64,000 bases of DNA from JACPDI01 sp035463475 (GTDB lineage: Bacteria > Acidobacteriota > Vicinamibacteria > Vicinamibacterales > 2-12-FULL-66-21). Below the pieces are notes generated by a model. The model did not search any database and had not been told where the DNA came from. It was given only the letters and a program-made list of their open reading frames with translations. Positions 9,008-17,348 of this stretch are shown here, one piece after another (the stretch's first letter is position 1; each line of letters opens with the position of its first letter). The position numbers and the translations under genes are program-made. The stretch lies in the NCBI GenBank assembly GCA_035463475.1, contig DATHTE010000136.1, forward strand, positions 1 to 64,000. Reading direction: 5' to 3'.

Positions 9008-9108
9008 CGTCGGTCACCTCACAGGAATTAGAACGGGGAGTACCAACTATGGTAGCTCACCCGGGGCGGTACTGCGAGCGTCCGACCAGGTGCGCCAGAA
9101 AGTGGACG

Positions 9109-10626
9109 CTACTTCAGCGTCTTCTTCTCCGCTTCCTTGACCGCGGCGTCGGTCTTCGCCTGCATCAGGCCGGCGATGTCCACGCCGAACTGGTCCTTCA
9201 GCATCGAGAGCATGGCGGTCATGCCGCCGCCAACCGTGCCCATCACCTTGCCGATGCCGCCGGAATGGGCCGCGCCGTTTCCCATCTCGATGATGTTGAT
9301 CTTGTCGATGCCGGCGAGCTGCGTCGCGAACGCCTGCGCGAGCTCGGGCATCTTCTCGACCACCAGGTTGATGACCGCGGCCTCGTTGAAGTTCTTCCAG
9401 GCCTCGGCCTTCTTCTGGAGCCCCTCGGCCTCCGCGAGCAGCTTCTTCTTGATCACCTCGGCTTCGGCTTCGCCGATCGACAACACCTTGGCCGCTTCCG
9501 CGCGACCCACCTTCTCGATCTTGGCCGCTTCACCCGCGCCTTCGAACTCCAGCTCCTTCTGCGTCGCCTCGGCGCGGATGATGGTCGCCTGCTTCTCTCC
9601 TTCGGCACGCAGGATCGCTGCCTGGCGCTCGGCCTCGGCGGGCCGCACGACGGTGGCCAGCAGCTCCTTCTCCCTGCGCGCGGCCTCCTGCTCCTGCACG
9701 AGCACTTCCTGCTGCTTGCGCACCTGATCGATCCGGGTCTCCTGCTCGGTGACGCGCTGCTTCGCGATCGCGGTGGCGAGCGGGCCCGCCTGCTCGGACT
9801 CCGCCGTCTTGGCCATGACGGCGGCGTTGAACTCGGCCTGCTTCGTTTCCTTGTCGCGGAGCGCCTGCGCGATGGCGACGTCCGCTTCGTACCGCTTCGT
9901 CTTGCCTTCCTGGTCCGCCAGCGCGGACTTGATCATGGCGTCGCGCTGCGCCTGCGCCTCGCCGATCACCGCGTCCCGCTTGACCTCCGCCGTCCGCTTC
10001 TTGCCGAGCGCGTCGAGGTAGCCCTGCTCGTCGCTGATCTGCTGGATCGTGAGGATGTCGATGTTGACGCCCATCTTCTTCAGATCGACGGCCGCCTCGT
10101 CGGTCATCTTCTGCGCGAACGCCTGCCGGTCCGCGTTGATCTCTTCCACGGTCAGCGTGCCGAGGATGGCACGCAGGTGCCCTTCGAGCGTCTGGAAGAT
10201 CACTTCCTTGATCTTGTCGGTGCTCATGCCGAGGAACCGCTCGGCGGCGCTGCGCAGCGACGTGTCGTCCCCCGCAATCTTGACGTTCGCGACCGCCTCG
10301 ACGGTGACGGGCACCCCCTCCTTGGTGTAGGCGCGCGAGATCTTGAGCGGGATGGAGATGACGTTGAGCGACAAGTACTCGACCTGCTCCAGCACGGGCA
10401 CGCGCAGCGCCGCGCCGCCGCGGACGACACGGAAGCCGACCACGGACTTGCCGCCCCGCTCGTCCACGATCGTGTGCTTGCGGCCGTAGAAGATCGCGAC
10501 CATCGACGGCGGCACCTTGATGTAGTTGCGGGCGAAGAGCGCCATCGCGGCGAACACGCCGAGCAGCCCCAGCAGGACCGCGATCGCCACGGAAATCGCG
10601 GAGAGCTCGATCCCCAGCAGATTCAT
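9109..10626 (-). CDS. Flotillin-family SPFH membrane protein
   Basis: 505 residues. One N-terminal membrane helix (about 8-31) is followed by an SPFH/Band 7 domain (about 33-200) containing SMVAIFYGRKHTIVDERGG and GHLRAILGTLTVEEI. A long Ala/Glu/Lys-rich coiled-coil flotillin region (about 205-430, AEAERQAAILRAEGEKQA) precedes a Gly-rich end. Flotillins scaffold ordered membrane microdomains. The preceding NfeD-like gene overlaps it by 4 bases (ATGA), the standard NfeD-flotillin (YqiJ-YqiK-like) pair, so the two are surely translated together. Length and domain order are normal. Confidence 0.93.
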   Translation of the reverse strand: MNLLGIELSAISVAIAVLLGLLGVFAAMALFARNYIKVPPSMVAIFYGRKHTIVDERGGKSVVGFRVVRGGAALRVPVLEQVEYLSLNVISIPLKISRAYTKEGVPVTVEAVANVKIAGDDTSLRSAAERFLGMSTDKIKEVIFQTLEGHLRAILGTLTVEEINADRQAFAQKMTDEAAVDLKKMGVNIDILTIQQISDEQGYLDALGKKRTAEVKRDAVIGEAQAQRDAMIKSALADQEGKTKRYEADVAIAQALRDKETKQAEFNAAVMAKTAESEQAGPLATAIAKQRVTEQETRIDQVRKQQEVLVQEQEAARREKELLATVVRPAEAERQAAILRAEGEKQATIIRAEATQKELEFEGAGEAAKIEKVGRAEAAKVLSIGEAEAEVIKKKLLAEAEGLQKKAEAWKNFNEAAVINLVVEKMPELAQAFATQLAGIDKINIIEMGNGAAHSGGIGKVMGTVGGGMTAMLSMLKDQFGVDIAGLMQAKTDAAVKEAEKKTLK

Positions 10627-11174
10627 TTCGACCCTCCCGGCGCGCCCGCCGGACGCGCGACGATGACCGAATCTCCCCGCAGGGCGGTGATGACCACCTC
10701 GGCGCCCCGCGGGACGCTGCGCCCGTCGGCCGAGCGGGCGATGTGCTCGCTGCGCTCGCCGCCGGCGGTGATCATGATCTGGCCGACGCCCCCCTCGGCG
10801 ATCGCCACGGTGACCTCGGCGGACATCCCGACGAGGCCTGCCATCCGCACCTCGCTCGACGCCTGCTGCGAGTACAGGATTCTCGCGAACTCGAACACCA
10901 GTGCGGCCATGATGACGCCCGCCACGACCCCGACACCCGATGCCGCGGGGTGCGAGAGCCCGTAGTAGCGCGCTACCACGCCCCCGACGCCGAACGCCGT
11001 CAGGAACGCAGCCATGATGCGGACGCTGAAGACGCTGGGGCCCCCCACGTCGCCGTGCTCGAACCCGCCATGGTCGGCACCGACGTCGTGGTCTCCCCCG
11101 AACATGTCCCCGGCGACCAGCATGGCGATCAACAGGAGGAAGCCGAACGTGGCTATAGCCGCATAGATGAACAT
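10623..11174 (-). CDS. NfeD/YqiJ-like membrane protein, flotillin partner
   Basis: 183 residues with three membrane helices (about 4-22, 50-70 and 78-98), a His/Asp-rich extramembrane loop (GGDHDVGADHGGFEHGD) after the first, and a C-terminal OB-fold NfeD domain (about 110-180, GLVGMSAEVTVAI). ATG 11174 is chosen because the membrane protein begins there; the frame continues upstream without membrane character. Its stop overlaps the flotillin start (ATGA), and members of this family work with flotillins. The acidic/His loop could bind metal, which is speculation. Confidence 0.85.
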   Translation of the reverse strand: MFIYAAIATFGFLLLIAMLVAGDMFGGDHDVGADHGGFEHGDVGGPSVFSVRIMAAFLTAFGVGGVVARYYGLSHPAASGVGVVAGVIMAALVFEFARILYSQQASSEVRMAGLVGMSAEVTVAIAEGGVGQIMITAGGERSEHIARSADGRSVPRGAEVVITALRGDSVIVARPAGAPGGSK

Positions 11175-11263
11175 GGATGGGGTGACGCTACATCCGCGAC
11201 ACGTCTCTGTCAACGGGCGGGCCGAGGGCGCACCTGATCTACACTGGCGGTACTGATCCTGCC

Positions 11264-12331
11264 ATGAAGTCGTTGCGCGATACGCTGGTCCTGGCCTGTC
11301 TGCTGATGTCCCCCGGCGGGGTCGCGCCCGTCGCGCAGGACCCGGCAAGGAGCCTCATCCCGCTCGAATTGGGGCGCGCGATCGGCGCGTCCGTGCGCCC
11401 GTCCGCGGCCGAACGCAACCAGATGCTGTCCGGGTCACCCTTCACGAAGCTGCTCGACGCGGAACCGAGCCGGGAAGTAGCGGTGTTCGGGTCCGTGTGG
11501 ATCGAGGCCGCGCCGAACCTGTACGCCGAGGCGGTCAGGGACATCGAGACCTTCGAGCGCGGCGGCGGGTTCCGGATCACGAAGCGGATCAGCGACCCGC
11601 CCCGGCTCGAGGATTTCGCGGCGCTGCGGCTGTCCAAAAAGGACCTCGACGATCTCGAGAAGTGCCGCGCGGGGAACTGCGAGATCAAGCTCGGGAAAGA
11701 GGCGCTCGACACGATCCGGGCCGAGGTCGATTGGAGGGGCCTGACGGCGGGCGCGGATGCCGAAGCCGTGTTCCGGCGGCTCCTGTTCGAATACGTGAGC
11801 GCGTACCAGAAGCAAGGGAACGCCGCGCTGGCGGTCTACCGGGACAAGTCGAAGCCCCGTTCCGTCGAGACGGAGTTCCGCACGATGATCGAGGGGATGC
11901 CCGTGCTGGCGTCCGGCATTCCCGGCCTGCACGCCTATCTCCTCGACTATCCGAACACCGCGCGAACAGACGTGACCGACATCTTCTACTGGCAGGAGAC
12001 GGAGTTCGGCCTGAAGCCGACCACGCGCATCAGCCACCTCATGATCCACGAGACCGGGGAGCGCACGATCGTCGCGTCCAAGATGCTCTACGCGAGCCAC
12101 TACTTCTGGACGGCGCTCGAGCTGCGCGTCCTGGTGCCGGACCCGGCGCGCGGCAACGGGTTCTGGTTCGTGACCGTCAACCGGAGCCGCGCCGACGGCC
12201 TCAGCGGATTCACCGGCCGGTTCGTCCGCGGGCGCGTGCGCTCGGAAGTGCAGAAGGGATCGCTGGCGGGTCTCAGGGCCACGAAGGCGAGGCTGGAAGC
12301 CCAGGCCCGCTCTGCCGGTTTCTTACGATGA
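11264..12331 (+). CDS. Exported protein of unknown function
   Basis: 355 residues with a signal peptide (1-24, MKSLRDTLVLACLLM onward). The mature part is acidic and helical (AEPSREVAVFGSVWIEAAP, LSKKDLDDLEKCRAGNCEIK with two cysteines four residues apart) and ends in a basic helix. I recognise no named domain. It opens a run of three overlapping genes: its TGA overlaps the ATG of the TerB-like gene (12328-12331), and that gene overlaps the MgtC-like gene. Its promoter shares the short gap with the divergent NfeD gene. Confidence 0.75.
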   Translation: MKSLRDTLVLACLLMSPGGVAPVAQDPARSLIPLELGRAIGASVRPSAAERNQMLSGSPFTKLLDAEPSREVAVFGSVWIEAAPNLYAEAVRDIETFERGGGFRITKRISDPPRLEDFAALRLSKKDLDDLEKCRAGNCEIKLGKEALDTIRAEVDWRGLTAGADAEAVFRRLLFEYVSAYQKQGNAALAVYRDKSKPRSVETEFRTMIEGMPVLASGIPGLHAYLLDYPNTARTDVTDIFYWQETEFGLKPTTRISHLMIHETGERTIVASKMLYASHYFWTALELRVLVPDPARGNGFWFVTVNRSRADGLSGFTGRFVRGRVRSEVQKGSLAGLRATKARLEAQARSAGFLR

Positions 12332-12750
12332 GACGCTCAACGAAGAAGCGCGACACTCAAATCGACGAGGCGCTCGTCGCGCTGTTCATCGGCGCGATGA
12401 ACGCGAACGGCCACGTCTCCGCACACGAGGCCTGGCGCGCGCACCATCTGATCTGGTCCACACGTCGCTTCCGCCGCCGGTCCGGCGAATCGATCGGCCG
12501 CCTGATCCAGCGGGTCCGCGCCGGGTTCGAGCGAGGCGGCTCGACCGAGTTCGTCGCGGCCGCGACCGCGAGGATCCCCCCGAAGCTGCGGCAATCGGCG
12601 TTTGCCGTCATCGTCGACCTGCTCCTCGACGACGGACGGATCGATCCGCAGGAGCGTCGGTTCCTGCGCCGCCTCGGGTCGGACCTGCGCCTGAAACCCG
12701 AAGTCGTGCGGCAGGTGATTTCGGTGATGCTCCTCAAGAACGGCCTGTGA
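12328..12750 (+). CDS. TerB-like small helical protein
   Basis: 140 residues, all alpha. Segments such as DEALVALFIGAMNANGHVS and VIVDLLLDDGRIDPQERRFL resemble the two acidic helical repeats of the TerB (tellurite-resistance-like) domain, where acidic residues in the D-G-x-I-D-x-x-E pattern can bind metal. No membrane segment is present. Starts at ATG 12328 overlapping the previous stop and ends in TGA overlapping the GTG of the next gene, so it sits inside a translationally coupled trio. TerB-like calls from short sequence are only moderately specific. Confidence 0.65.
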   Translation: MRRSTKKRDTQIDEALVALFIGAMNANGHVSAHEAWRAHHLIWSTRRFRRRSGESIGRLIQRVRAGFERGGSTEFVAAATARIPPKLRQSAFAVIVDLLLDDGRIDPQERRFLRRLGSDLRLKPEVVRQVISVMLLKNGL

Positions 12751-13994
12751 ACAGCTCCGACGTCGTCGGGCTCCTGATCGCCACGCTGGGCGGCGCGGCC
12801 GTGGGCCTCGAGCGCCAGTGGTCGGGGCATGCCGAGGGCCCAGGTGCACGCTTCGCGGGCATCCGCACGTTTACGATGCTCGGCGCCCTCGGCGGCTTGA
12901 GCGGCTGGCTGTGGATGACGGGCGTCGCCGCGCCCGCGGCGATCCTGCTGGCGGGAACGGTCACGATCGTTGCGGCGGCGTACGTTGCAGGCAGTCGCCA
13001 GGACATCGACGGAACGACGGAAGTCGCCGCTCTCGTGGTGCTGGCGGCCGGCGTGCTCGCCGGCCTCGGGTGGATTCGCCTGGCGAGCGCGGTGATCGCG
13101 CTCACGACCCTCCTGCTCGTCGAGAAGTCCAGACTGCACGCGCTCGTGAGGCGGGTCGAGGAGGTCGGACTGCGATCCGGCGTCCGGTTCGCGGTCATGG
13201 CCCTCGTCATCCTGCCGCTGCTCCCCGCGGGACCGTACGGGCCGCTCGGCGGCGTGCGGCCGCGCGAGTTGTGGGCGCTGGTCCTCTTCTTTTCGGGTCT
13301 CAGCTTCGCGGGCTACGTTGCGCGCCGGCTCGTTGGCCCCGGCCATGGATATCTCGTGACGGGGCTCCTCGGAGGCCTGGTGTCGTCCACCAACGTCACG
13401 TTCACGTTCGCCCGGACGAGCCGGATCGATTTGCCGATGGACCGCGCGCTCGCGTTTGGCGCCGTGGGCGCGAACGCGGTGCTCTATCCCCGAGTCCTCG
13501 TCGCCACCGCGATTCTCAATCCGGCGGTCGTGGGTCCCCTTCTTCCCTACGTCGTGCCACCTGCGCTGGTGGCGGCGCTCGCGGCAGCGCTGGGCGCGCG
13601 ACGGAGCGCAGAGACGGCTGCCCGTGAAATGTCGCAGGAGAATCCGCTGCAGCTCGGCGCGGCGCTGCAGATGGCCGTCATCTTTCAAGTCGTACTCATG
13701 GCAGTGGAGCTGGCTCGGCGGCTCTGGGGAACATCCGGGGTCATGACGTCGGCGGCCGTACTGGGTCTCACGGACGTGGACGCCCTGACGATCTCGATGG
13801 CGAAAGGGATCGCGGAGACGTACTCACCGGCGGTGGCGGCCACGGCGATTGCCGTGGGCGTACTGACGAACACCGCGATGAAGCTGGCCCTGGCGCTGTT
13901 CCTGGGCAGCCGGAGGTTCCGGGCGATCGCGGGGAGCGCGCTGGCGCTCATGCTCCTGGCGATCGGAGCCACCCTCGCGTTCCGCTTCCTCTGA
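12747..13994 (+). CDS. MgtC/SapB-family membrane protein with DUF4010 domain
   Basis: 415 residues and about twelve membrane helices. The N-terminal third has the MgtC/SapB signature (GLLIATLGGAAVGLERQWSG, FAGIRTFTMLGALGG); the rest is a DUF4010 membrane domain (LLGGLVSSTNVTFTFARTSR). Family members are inner-membrane proteins linked to Mg limitation or ion homeostasis, but the transported species of the MgtC-DUF4010 type is not established. The start is GTG at 12747, overlapping the previous TGA (GTGA), the only start giving the full first helix. Last gene of the run beginning at 11264. Confidence 0.85.
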   Translation: MNSSDVVGLLIATLGGAAVGLERQWSGHAEGPGARFAGIRTFTMLGALGGLSGWLWMTGVAAPAAILLAGTVTIVAAAYVAGSRQDIDGTTEVAALVVLAAGVLAGLGWIRLASAVIALTTLLLVEKSRLHALVRRVEEVGLRSGVRFAVMALVILPLLPAGPYGPLGGVRPRELWALVLFFSGLSFAGYVARRLVGPGHGYLVTGLLGGLVSSTNVTFTFARTSRIDLPMDRALAFGAVGANAVLYPRVLVATAILNPAVVGPLLPYVVPPALVAALAAALGARRSAETAAREMSQENPLQLGAALQMAVIFQVVLMAVELARRLWGTSGVMTSAAVLGLTDVDALTISMAKGIAETYSPAVAATAIAVGVLTNTAMKLALALFLGSRRFRAIAGSALALMLLAIGATLAFRFL

Positions 13995-14506
13995 GGCCGC
14001 TACGATACCGTTGCGCTCCTCGGCGGGACGATCCGCCGCCAGCTCCGACGCCTGCGGTAACATCGCCGCGTGTGGCGTACCGCGCCACTGCACGGCAGCT
14101 AACCTGATGACCGCCGGGAGCGAAACGCCGGCGTCCGGCCCTGCCTCTCGCCAGCCTGTTGACAGGTGAAAGAACGAGCCTCAGTGTGTCATCGAGGAAC
14201 CGCGGATGTTACGGCCCCATGCGGCCGTGCCGAACAACGTCACCGGTTTGCTGCCGCCGAAAAGCGGTTGATCCGCGTCTGCGACGCGCGGCCGTACTAC
14301 GCGAGCCCCGCGGCGGCGAGGCCGGGACTCGTGGTCGGCTACGGCGGACTGCCGGAACGCGCCACGCGGCCTGCCGTGAAACAGCTCGCGCAGGCGCTCG
14401 GCGAGGCCGGGGCCGCGCAGCGGCGCGCGTCATGGCGCAGTCGGAAGCGTATAATGCCGCGTACCGCCAATCCTCACGGTTGACTGGGCAGCGCGGGAGG
14501 CGCGCG
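13995..14506. other. Intergenic region holding a gene relic
   Basis: Between the MgtC-like gene and the radical SAM gene lie 512 bp without an intact gene. The left part (13995-14225) shows only short palindromic GC-rich stretches. The middle holds the tail of a MocR-type regulator (separate entry). The last 20 bases contain the GGGAGG ribosome site (14495-14500) of the radical SAM gene. Confidence 0.6.
14226..14411 (+). pseudogene. Relic of a MocR/PdxR-type (GntR-aminotransferase) regulator, C-terminal end only
   Basis: The plus-strand frame here encodes VCDARPYYASP followed by ARPGLVVGYGGLPE and PAVKQLAQAL. This pattern (a strand ending in a Tyr pair, a PGLxxGYxxLxE motif, then a last amphipathic helix) is the C-terminal end of fold-type-I aminotransferase domains in MocR/PdxR regulators. 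A whole gene would be about 450 codons; no N-terminal winged-helix or PLP domain is visible upstream, where the MgtC-like gene ends. I read it as a decayed remnant. Confidence 0.5.
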
Positions 14507-15511
14507 TTGACCGACGTCACACGCAAGGAGTTTCTGCGCGCGTGTGCGGGATATCTCTGGATGCCGGCTCTCGGTGTGCCCGCTGATCGGTTCGAGCCCT
14601 CGTACCTGGCGCTCCTACGAAGTGGAGAACTGCGGCGCCGCGCGGACGCGCTGCGCGGGCTGATGCGCGAGTGCCGGATGTGCCCGCGCGAGTGCGCGGC
14701 GCGACGCCTCGACAACGAGACCGGCTTCTGCGGCGCCGGGCGCGATGTGGAGGTGGCGAGCGTCGGGCCGCACTTCGGCGAGGAGCGCGGACTGGTCGGC
14801 CGCGGCGGCTCCGGGACCATTTTCCTCACCCACTGCAACCTGCGGTGCGTGTTCTGCCAGAACTGGGAGATCAGCCAGCGCGACCACGGCGAGCGCGTCA
14901 CGCCAGGCGACATGGCCGGGATGATGCTGCGACTGCAGGGGCGCGGCTGCCACAACATCAACTTCGTCACGCCGACGCATTACACCGCGCTCATCGTGCA
15001 GGCGATCGAAGAAGCCGCGGCGCGCGGGTTGCGGCTGCCGGTGGTCTGGAACACGAGCGGCTGGGAACGGCTCGAGACCCTCCGGCTCCTCGACGGCATC
15101 GTGGACATCTACATGCCGGACTTCAAGTACGCCGATCCCGCGATGGCGGACCGCTATTCGTCGGGCGCCCGCACGTACCCGGAGCTGACGCGGGCTGCCC
15201 TGCTCGACATGCAGCGGCAGGTGGGCGTGGCGCATCCGGCGAGCGACGGCATCATCCGCCGCGGCCTGATCATCCGGCACCTGGTCATGCCCAACAACGT
15301 CGGCGGCACCGAGCAGGTGATCGGATGGATCGCGGCCAATCTGCCGAAGGACACGTATCTGAACCTGATGTCGCAGTATCGCCCCGCATTTCGGGCGTTC
15401 GAGCACCCGGCGATCGCACGCCGCGTGGAACGGCGCGAATACGATCGGGCGGTCCAGGTTGCGATCCAGGCGGGGCTGACGAATCTCGACGTGCAGGGCG
15501 GGCTCCGCTGA
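14507..15511 (+). CDS. PflX-like radical SAM protein (COG1313)
   Basis: 334 residues. An N-terminal Cys-rich segment (CRMCPRECAARRLDNETGFC) precedes the radical SAM cluster motif in THCNLRCVFCQNWEIS (CxxxCxxC), which binds a [4Fe-4S] cluster and S-adenosylmethionine. NINFVTPTHYT, DIYMPDFKYADP and LVMPNNVGG are signatures of the PflX group, homologues of pyruvate-formate-lyase activases with no assigned substrate. The start is TTG 14507, with GGGAGG 6 bases upstream. It is monocistronic and converges on the ABC pair; no glycyl-radical enzyme is adjacent, so the target protein is unknown. Confidence 0.88.
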   Translation: MTDVTRKEFLRACAGYLWMPALGVPADRFEPSYLALLRSGELRRRADALRGLMRECRMCPRECAARRLDNETGFCGAGRDVEVASVGPHFGEERGLVGRGGSGTIFLTHCNLRCVFCQNWEISQRDHGERVTPGDMAGMMLRLQGRGCHNINFVTPTHYTALIVQAIEEAAARGLRLPVVWNTSGWERLETLRLLDGIVDIYMPDFKYADPAMADRYSSGARTYPELTRAALLDMQRQVGVAHPASDGIIRRGLIIRHLVMPNNVGGTEQVIGWIAANLPKDTYLNLMSQYRPAFRAFEHPAIARRVERREYDRAVQVAIQAGLTNLDVQGGLR

Positions 15512-15536
15512 GCACGCGCCTCGCGTCGCGGGCTCC

Positions 15537-17348
15537 TTATCGGTAGGCGGCGGCCTGAATGCCGTAGAGCTGCGCGTATTGCCCGCGCTGCGCCATCAGC
15601 TCCTCGTGCGTCCCCACCTCCACCACCCGGGCGCCGTCCAGGACGACGATCAAGTCGGCCATCCGGACGGTCGAGAATCGGTGCGACACCAGGATGGTGA
15701 TCCCGCCGTTGCCGTTGTCCTGCCGCAGGGCGGCCGCATAGCGCTCGAACAGCGCGTGCTCGGTCTCGGCGTCGAGCGCCGCGGTCGGTTCGTCGAGCAC
15801 CAGGACAAGCGGCCGTTCGCGCATGAAGCCGCGCGCCAGCGCGAACTTCTGCCACTGGCCGAAGCTCACGTCAACCCCGCCCGGCCATGTCGATCCCAGT
15901 TGCGTGTCCAGCCCCGACGCGAGCCGCACGATGACATCGTCCGCCCCGGCCCGGGTCACGGCCGTGGCGATCGCCGGGTCGTGATCGAGGCGAGGCAGAT
16001 CGCCGATCCCGACAGCGTGACGCGCGCGGAACTCGAAGCGGAAAAAATCCTGGAACGCCCCGGAGAGACGGGCGCGCCAGTCGACAGCCGGCAGGCGCGC
16101 AAGGTCCGTGCGATCGACGAGAATGCGGCCGCTCGTCGGCTCGTACAACTTGGCGAGCAGCTTGACGAGCGTGGACTTGCCGGCGCCGTTCTCGCCGACG
16201 ATCGCCACGACGGCGCCGGAGGGCAGCGTGAGAGTGACGTCGTTCAGGACGAGGCGGTCGGTCCCGGGATAGGCGAACGAGACGCGCTCGAAGCGAATAC
16301 CTTCGACGAGCCGGTCCGGTACCGGCGCGTCGGCGGTCGCGATGCACGAGCCCGCGTAGTCCTCGAGCCACGCGAGACGCCGCGCCGCGTCCATCCAGAT
16401 CCCGCGCAGGAAACCGATTTCGCCGACGGTGGCCCCCACGTAGTGCGAGAGGCGCGAGCCGGCCGCAAGCGCCAGCAGCACGTCCCCCGCCGGCGCGCCG
16501 AGTCCGGAAGACACGAACACGATCGCGGCGACGTAGCCGGCGCCGAAACAGGCCCACGCGGCGGTGTGCCACGCCGCGGAACCCCAGCGCGCCGCGGCGA
16601 TCGGCCGGTTCCCGGACTCCCATGCGTCCCGCCGGTCCTTCACCAGGCGATTGGCGATGCCGGTCACGCGCACGTCCTTGCCCGGCGCGGCGGTGGTGGC
16701 CATGTCGAAGAGGTGGCGCGCCAGGCGGCTCGCCGACGCGCCGCGTTCGAACGCGCGCCGCTCCACGGCCGGGCGCCAGGTGGACGTCAACACCGGCGGC
16801 AGCGCAAACACTGCGAGCAACGCCAGCGCCGGGTGAATCGAAACGAGGAGCGCAATGGTGATGCCGAGGCGCAGGACCCATCCGCATGTCGTGAACAGCG
16901 ACAGGTACATGTGGTCCAGCATGAACACCTGATTCCGCAGCACCGACAGGCGGTCGAGATACTCGGGACGCTCGTGGTGCGCGATCGTGGGAATCGAGGC
17001 CAGGAGCGTCGCTACGTGCGCCTCGAGCGCGATGGTCACCTTGTCGCGGAACCGGCGCTGCACGCGCGTGCTGACCGTTAGCAGGAACCACGTCGCGGTG
17101 GCCGAGATGCCGAGCGCCAGCACGCCGAACCGGACCAGGCGCCAGTTCCCCTGGAGCGCTCCATCGCCGATGATCTTGAACCAGTACGCGAGCAGCGCAT
17201 CGGGCAGCGCCGCCAGCAGCGCGAGCAGGAAGGCCGTCACGATCAACGCCGGTTCGTAGCGGTAGCCGAGCTTGCAGAGCCGCCACATCGACGCGAGCGC
17301 CGGTGGTAGGCTGTCGTGTCTCGCGTGCGTCTCAGACGAGGACGTCAT
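15537..17348 (-). CDS. ABC exporter half-transporter with altered signature motif
   Basis: 603 residues: a six-helix exporter membrane domain (about 30-340) and an ATPase domain (about 370-600). Walker A is GENGAGKSTLVKL, Walker B LVLVLDEPTAALD, and the switch histidine is in ILVSHRFSTVRMAD. The signature reads DVSFGQWQKFALARG, so the usual LSGGQ is VSFGQ, a change at a residue that normally contacts ATP. Its start lies 17 bases inside the end of the upstream half-transporter, so the two very likely form a heterodimer with one altered ATP site. GGAAGGGA precedes the ATG. Substrate unknown; candidates are lipids, peptides or drugs. Confidence 0.9.
   Translation of the reverse strand: MTSSSETHARHDSLPPALASMWRLCKLGYRYEPALIVTAFLLALLAALPDALLAYWFKIIGDGALQGNWRLVRFGVLALGISATATWFLLTVSTRVQRRFRDKVTIALEAHVATLLASIPTIAHHERPEYLDRLSVLRNQVFMLDHMYLSLFTTCGWVLRLGITIALLVSIHPALALLAVFALPPVLTSTWRPAVERRAFERGASASRLARHLFDMATTAAPGKDVRVTGIANRLVKDRRDAWESGNRPIAAARWGSAAWHTAAWACFGAGYVAAIVFVSSGLGAPAGDVLLALAAGSRLSHYVGATVGEIGFLRGIWMDAARRLAWLEDYAGSCIATADAPVPDRLVEGIRFERVSFAYPGTDRLVLNDVTLTLPSGAVVAIVGENGAGKSTLVKLLAKLYEPTSGRILVDRTDLARLPAVDWRARLSGAFQDFFRFEFRARHAVGIGDLPRLDHDPAIATAVTRAGADDVIVRLASGLDTQLGSTWPGGVDVSFGQWQKFALARGFMRERPLVLVLDEPTAALDAETEHALFERYAAALRQDNGNGGITILVSHRFSTVRMADLIVVLDGARVVEVGTHEELMAQRGQYAQLYGIQAAAYR

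Noticed and set aside
8986..10965. Plus-strand frame opposite the flotillin gene
   Set aside because: Mirror of the coiled-coil flotillin region; its Leu/Arg/His repeats follow from Lys/Glu/Ala codons on the other strand.
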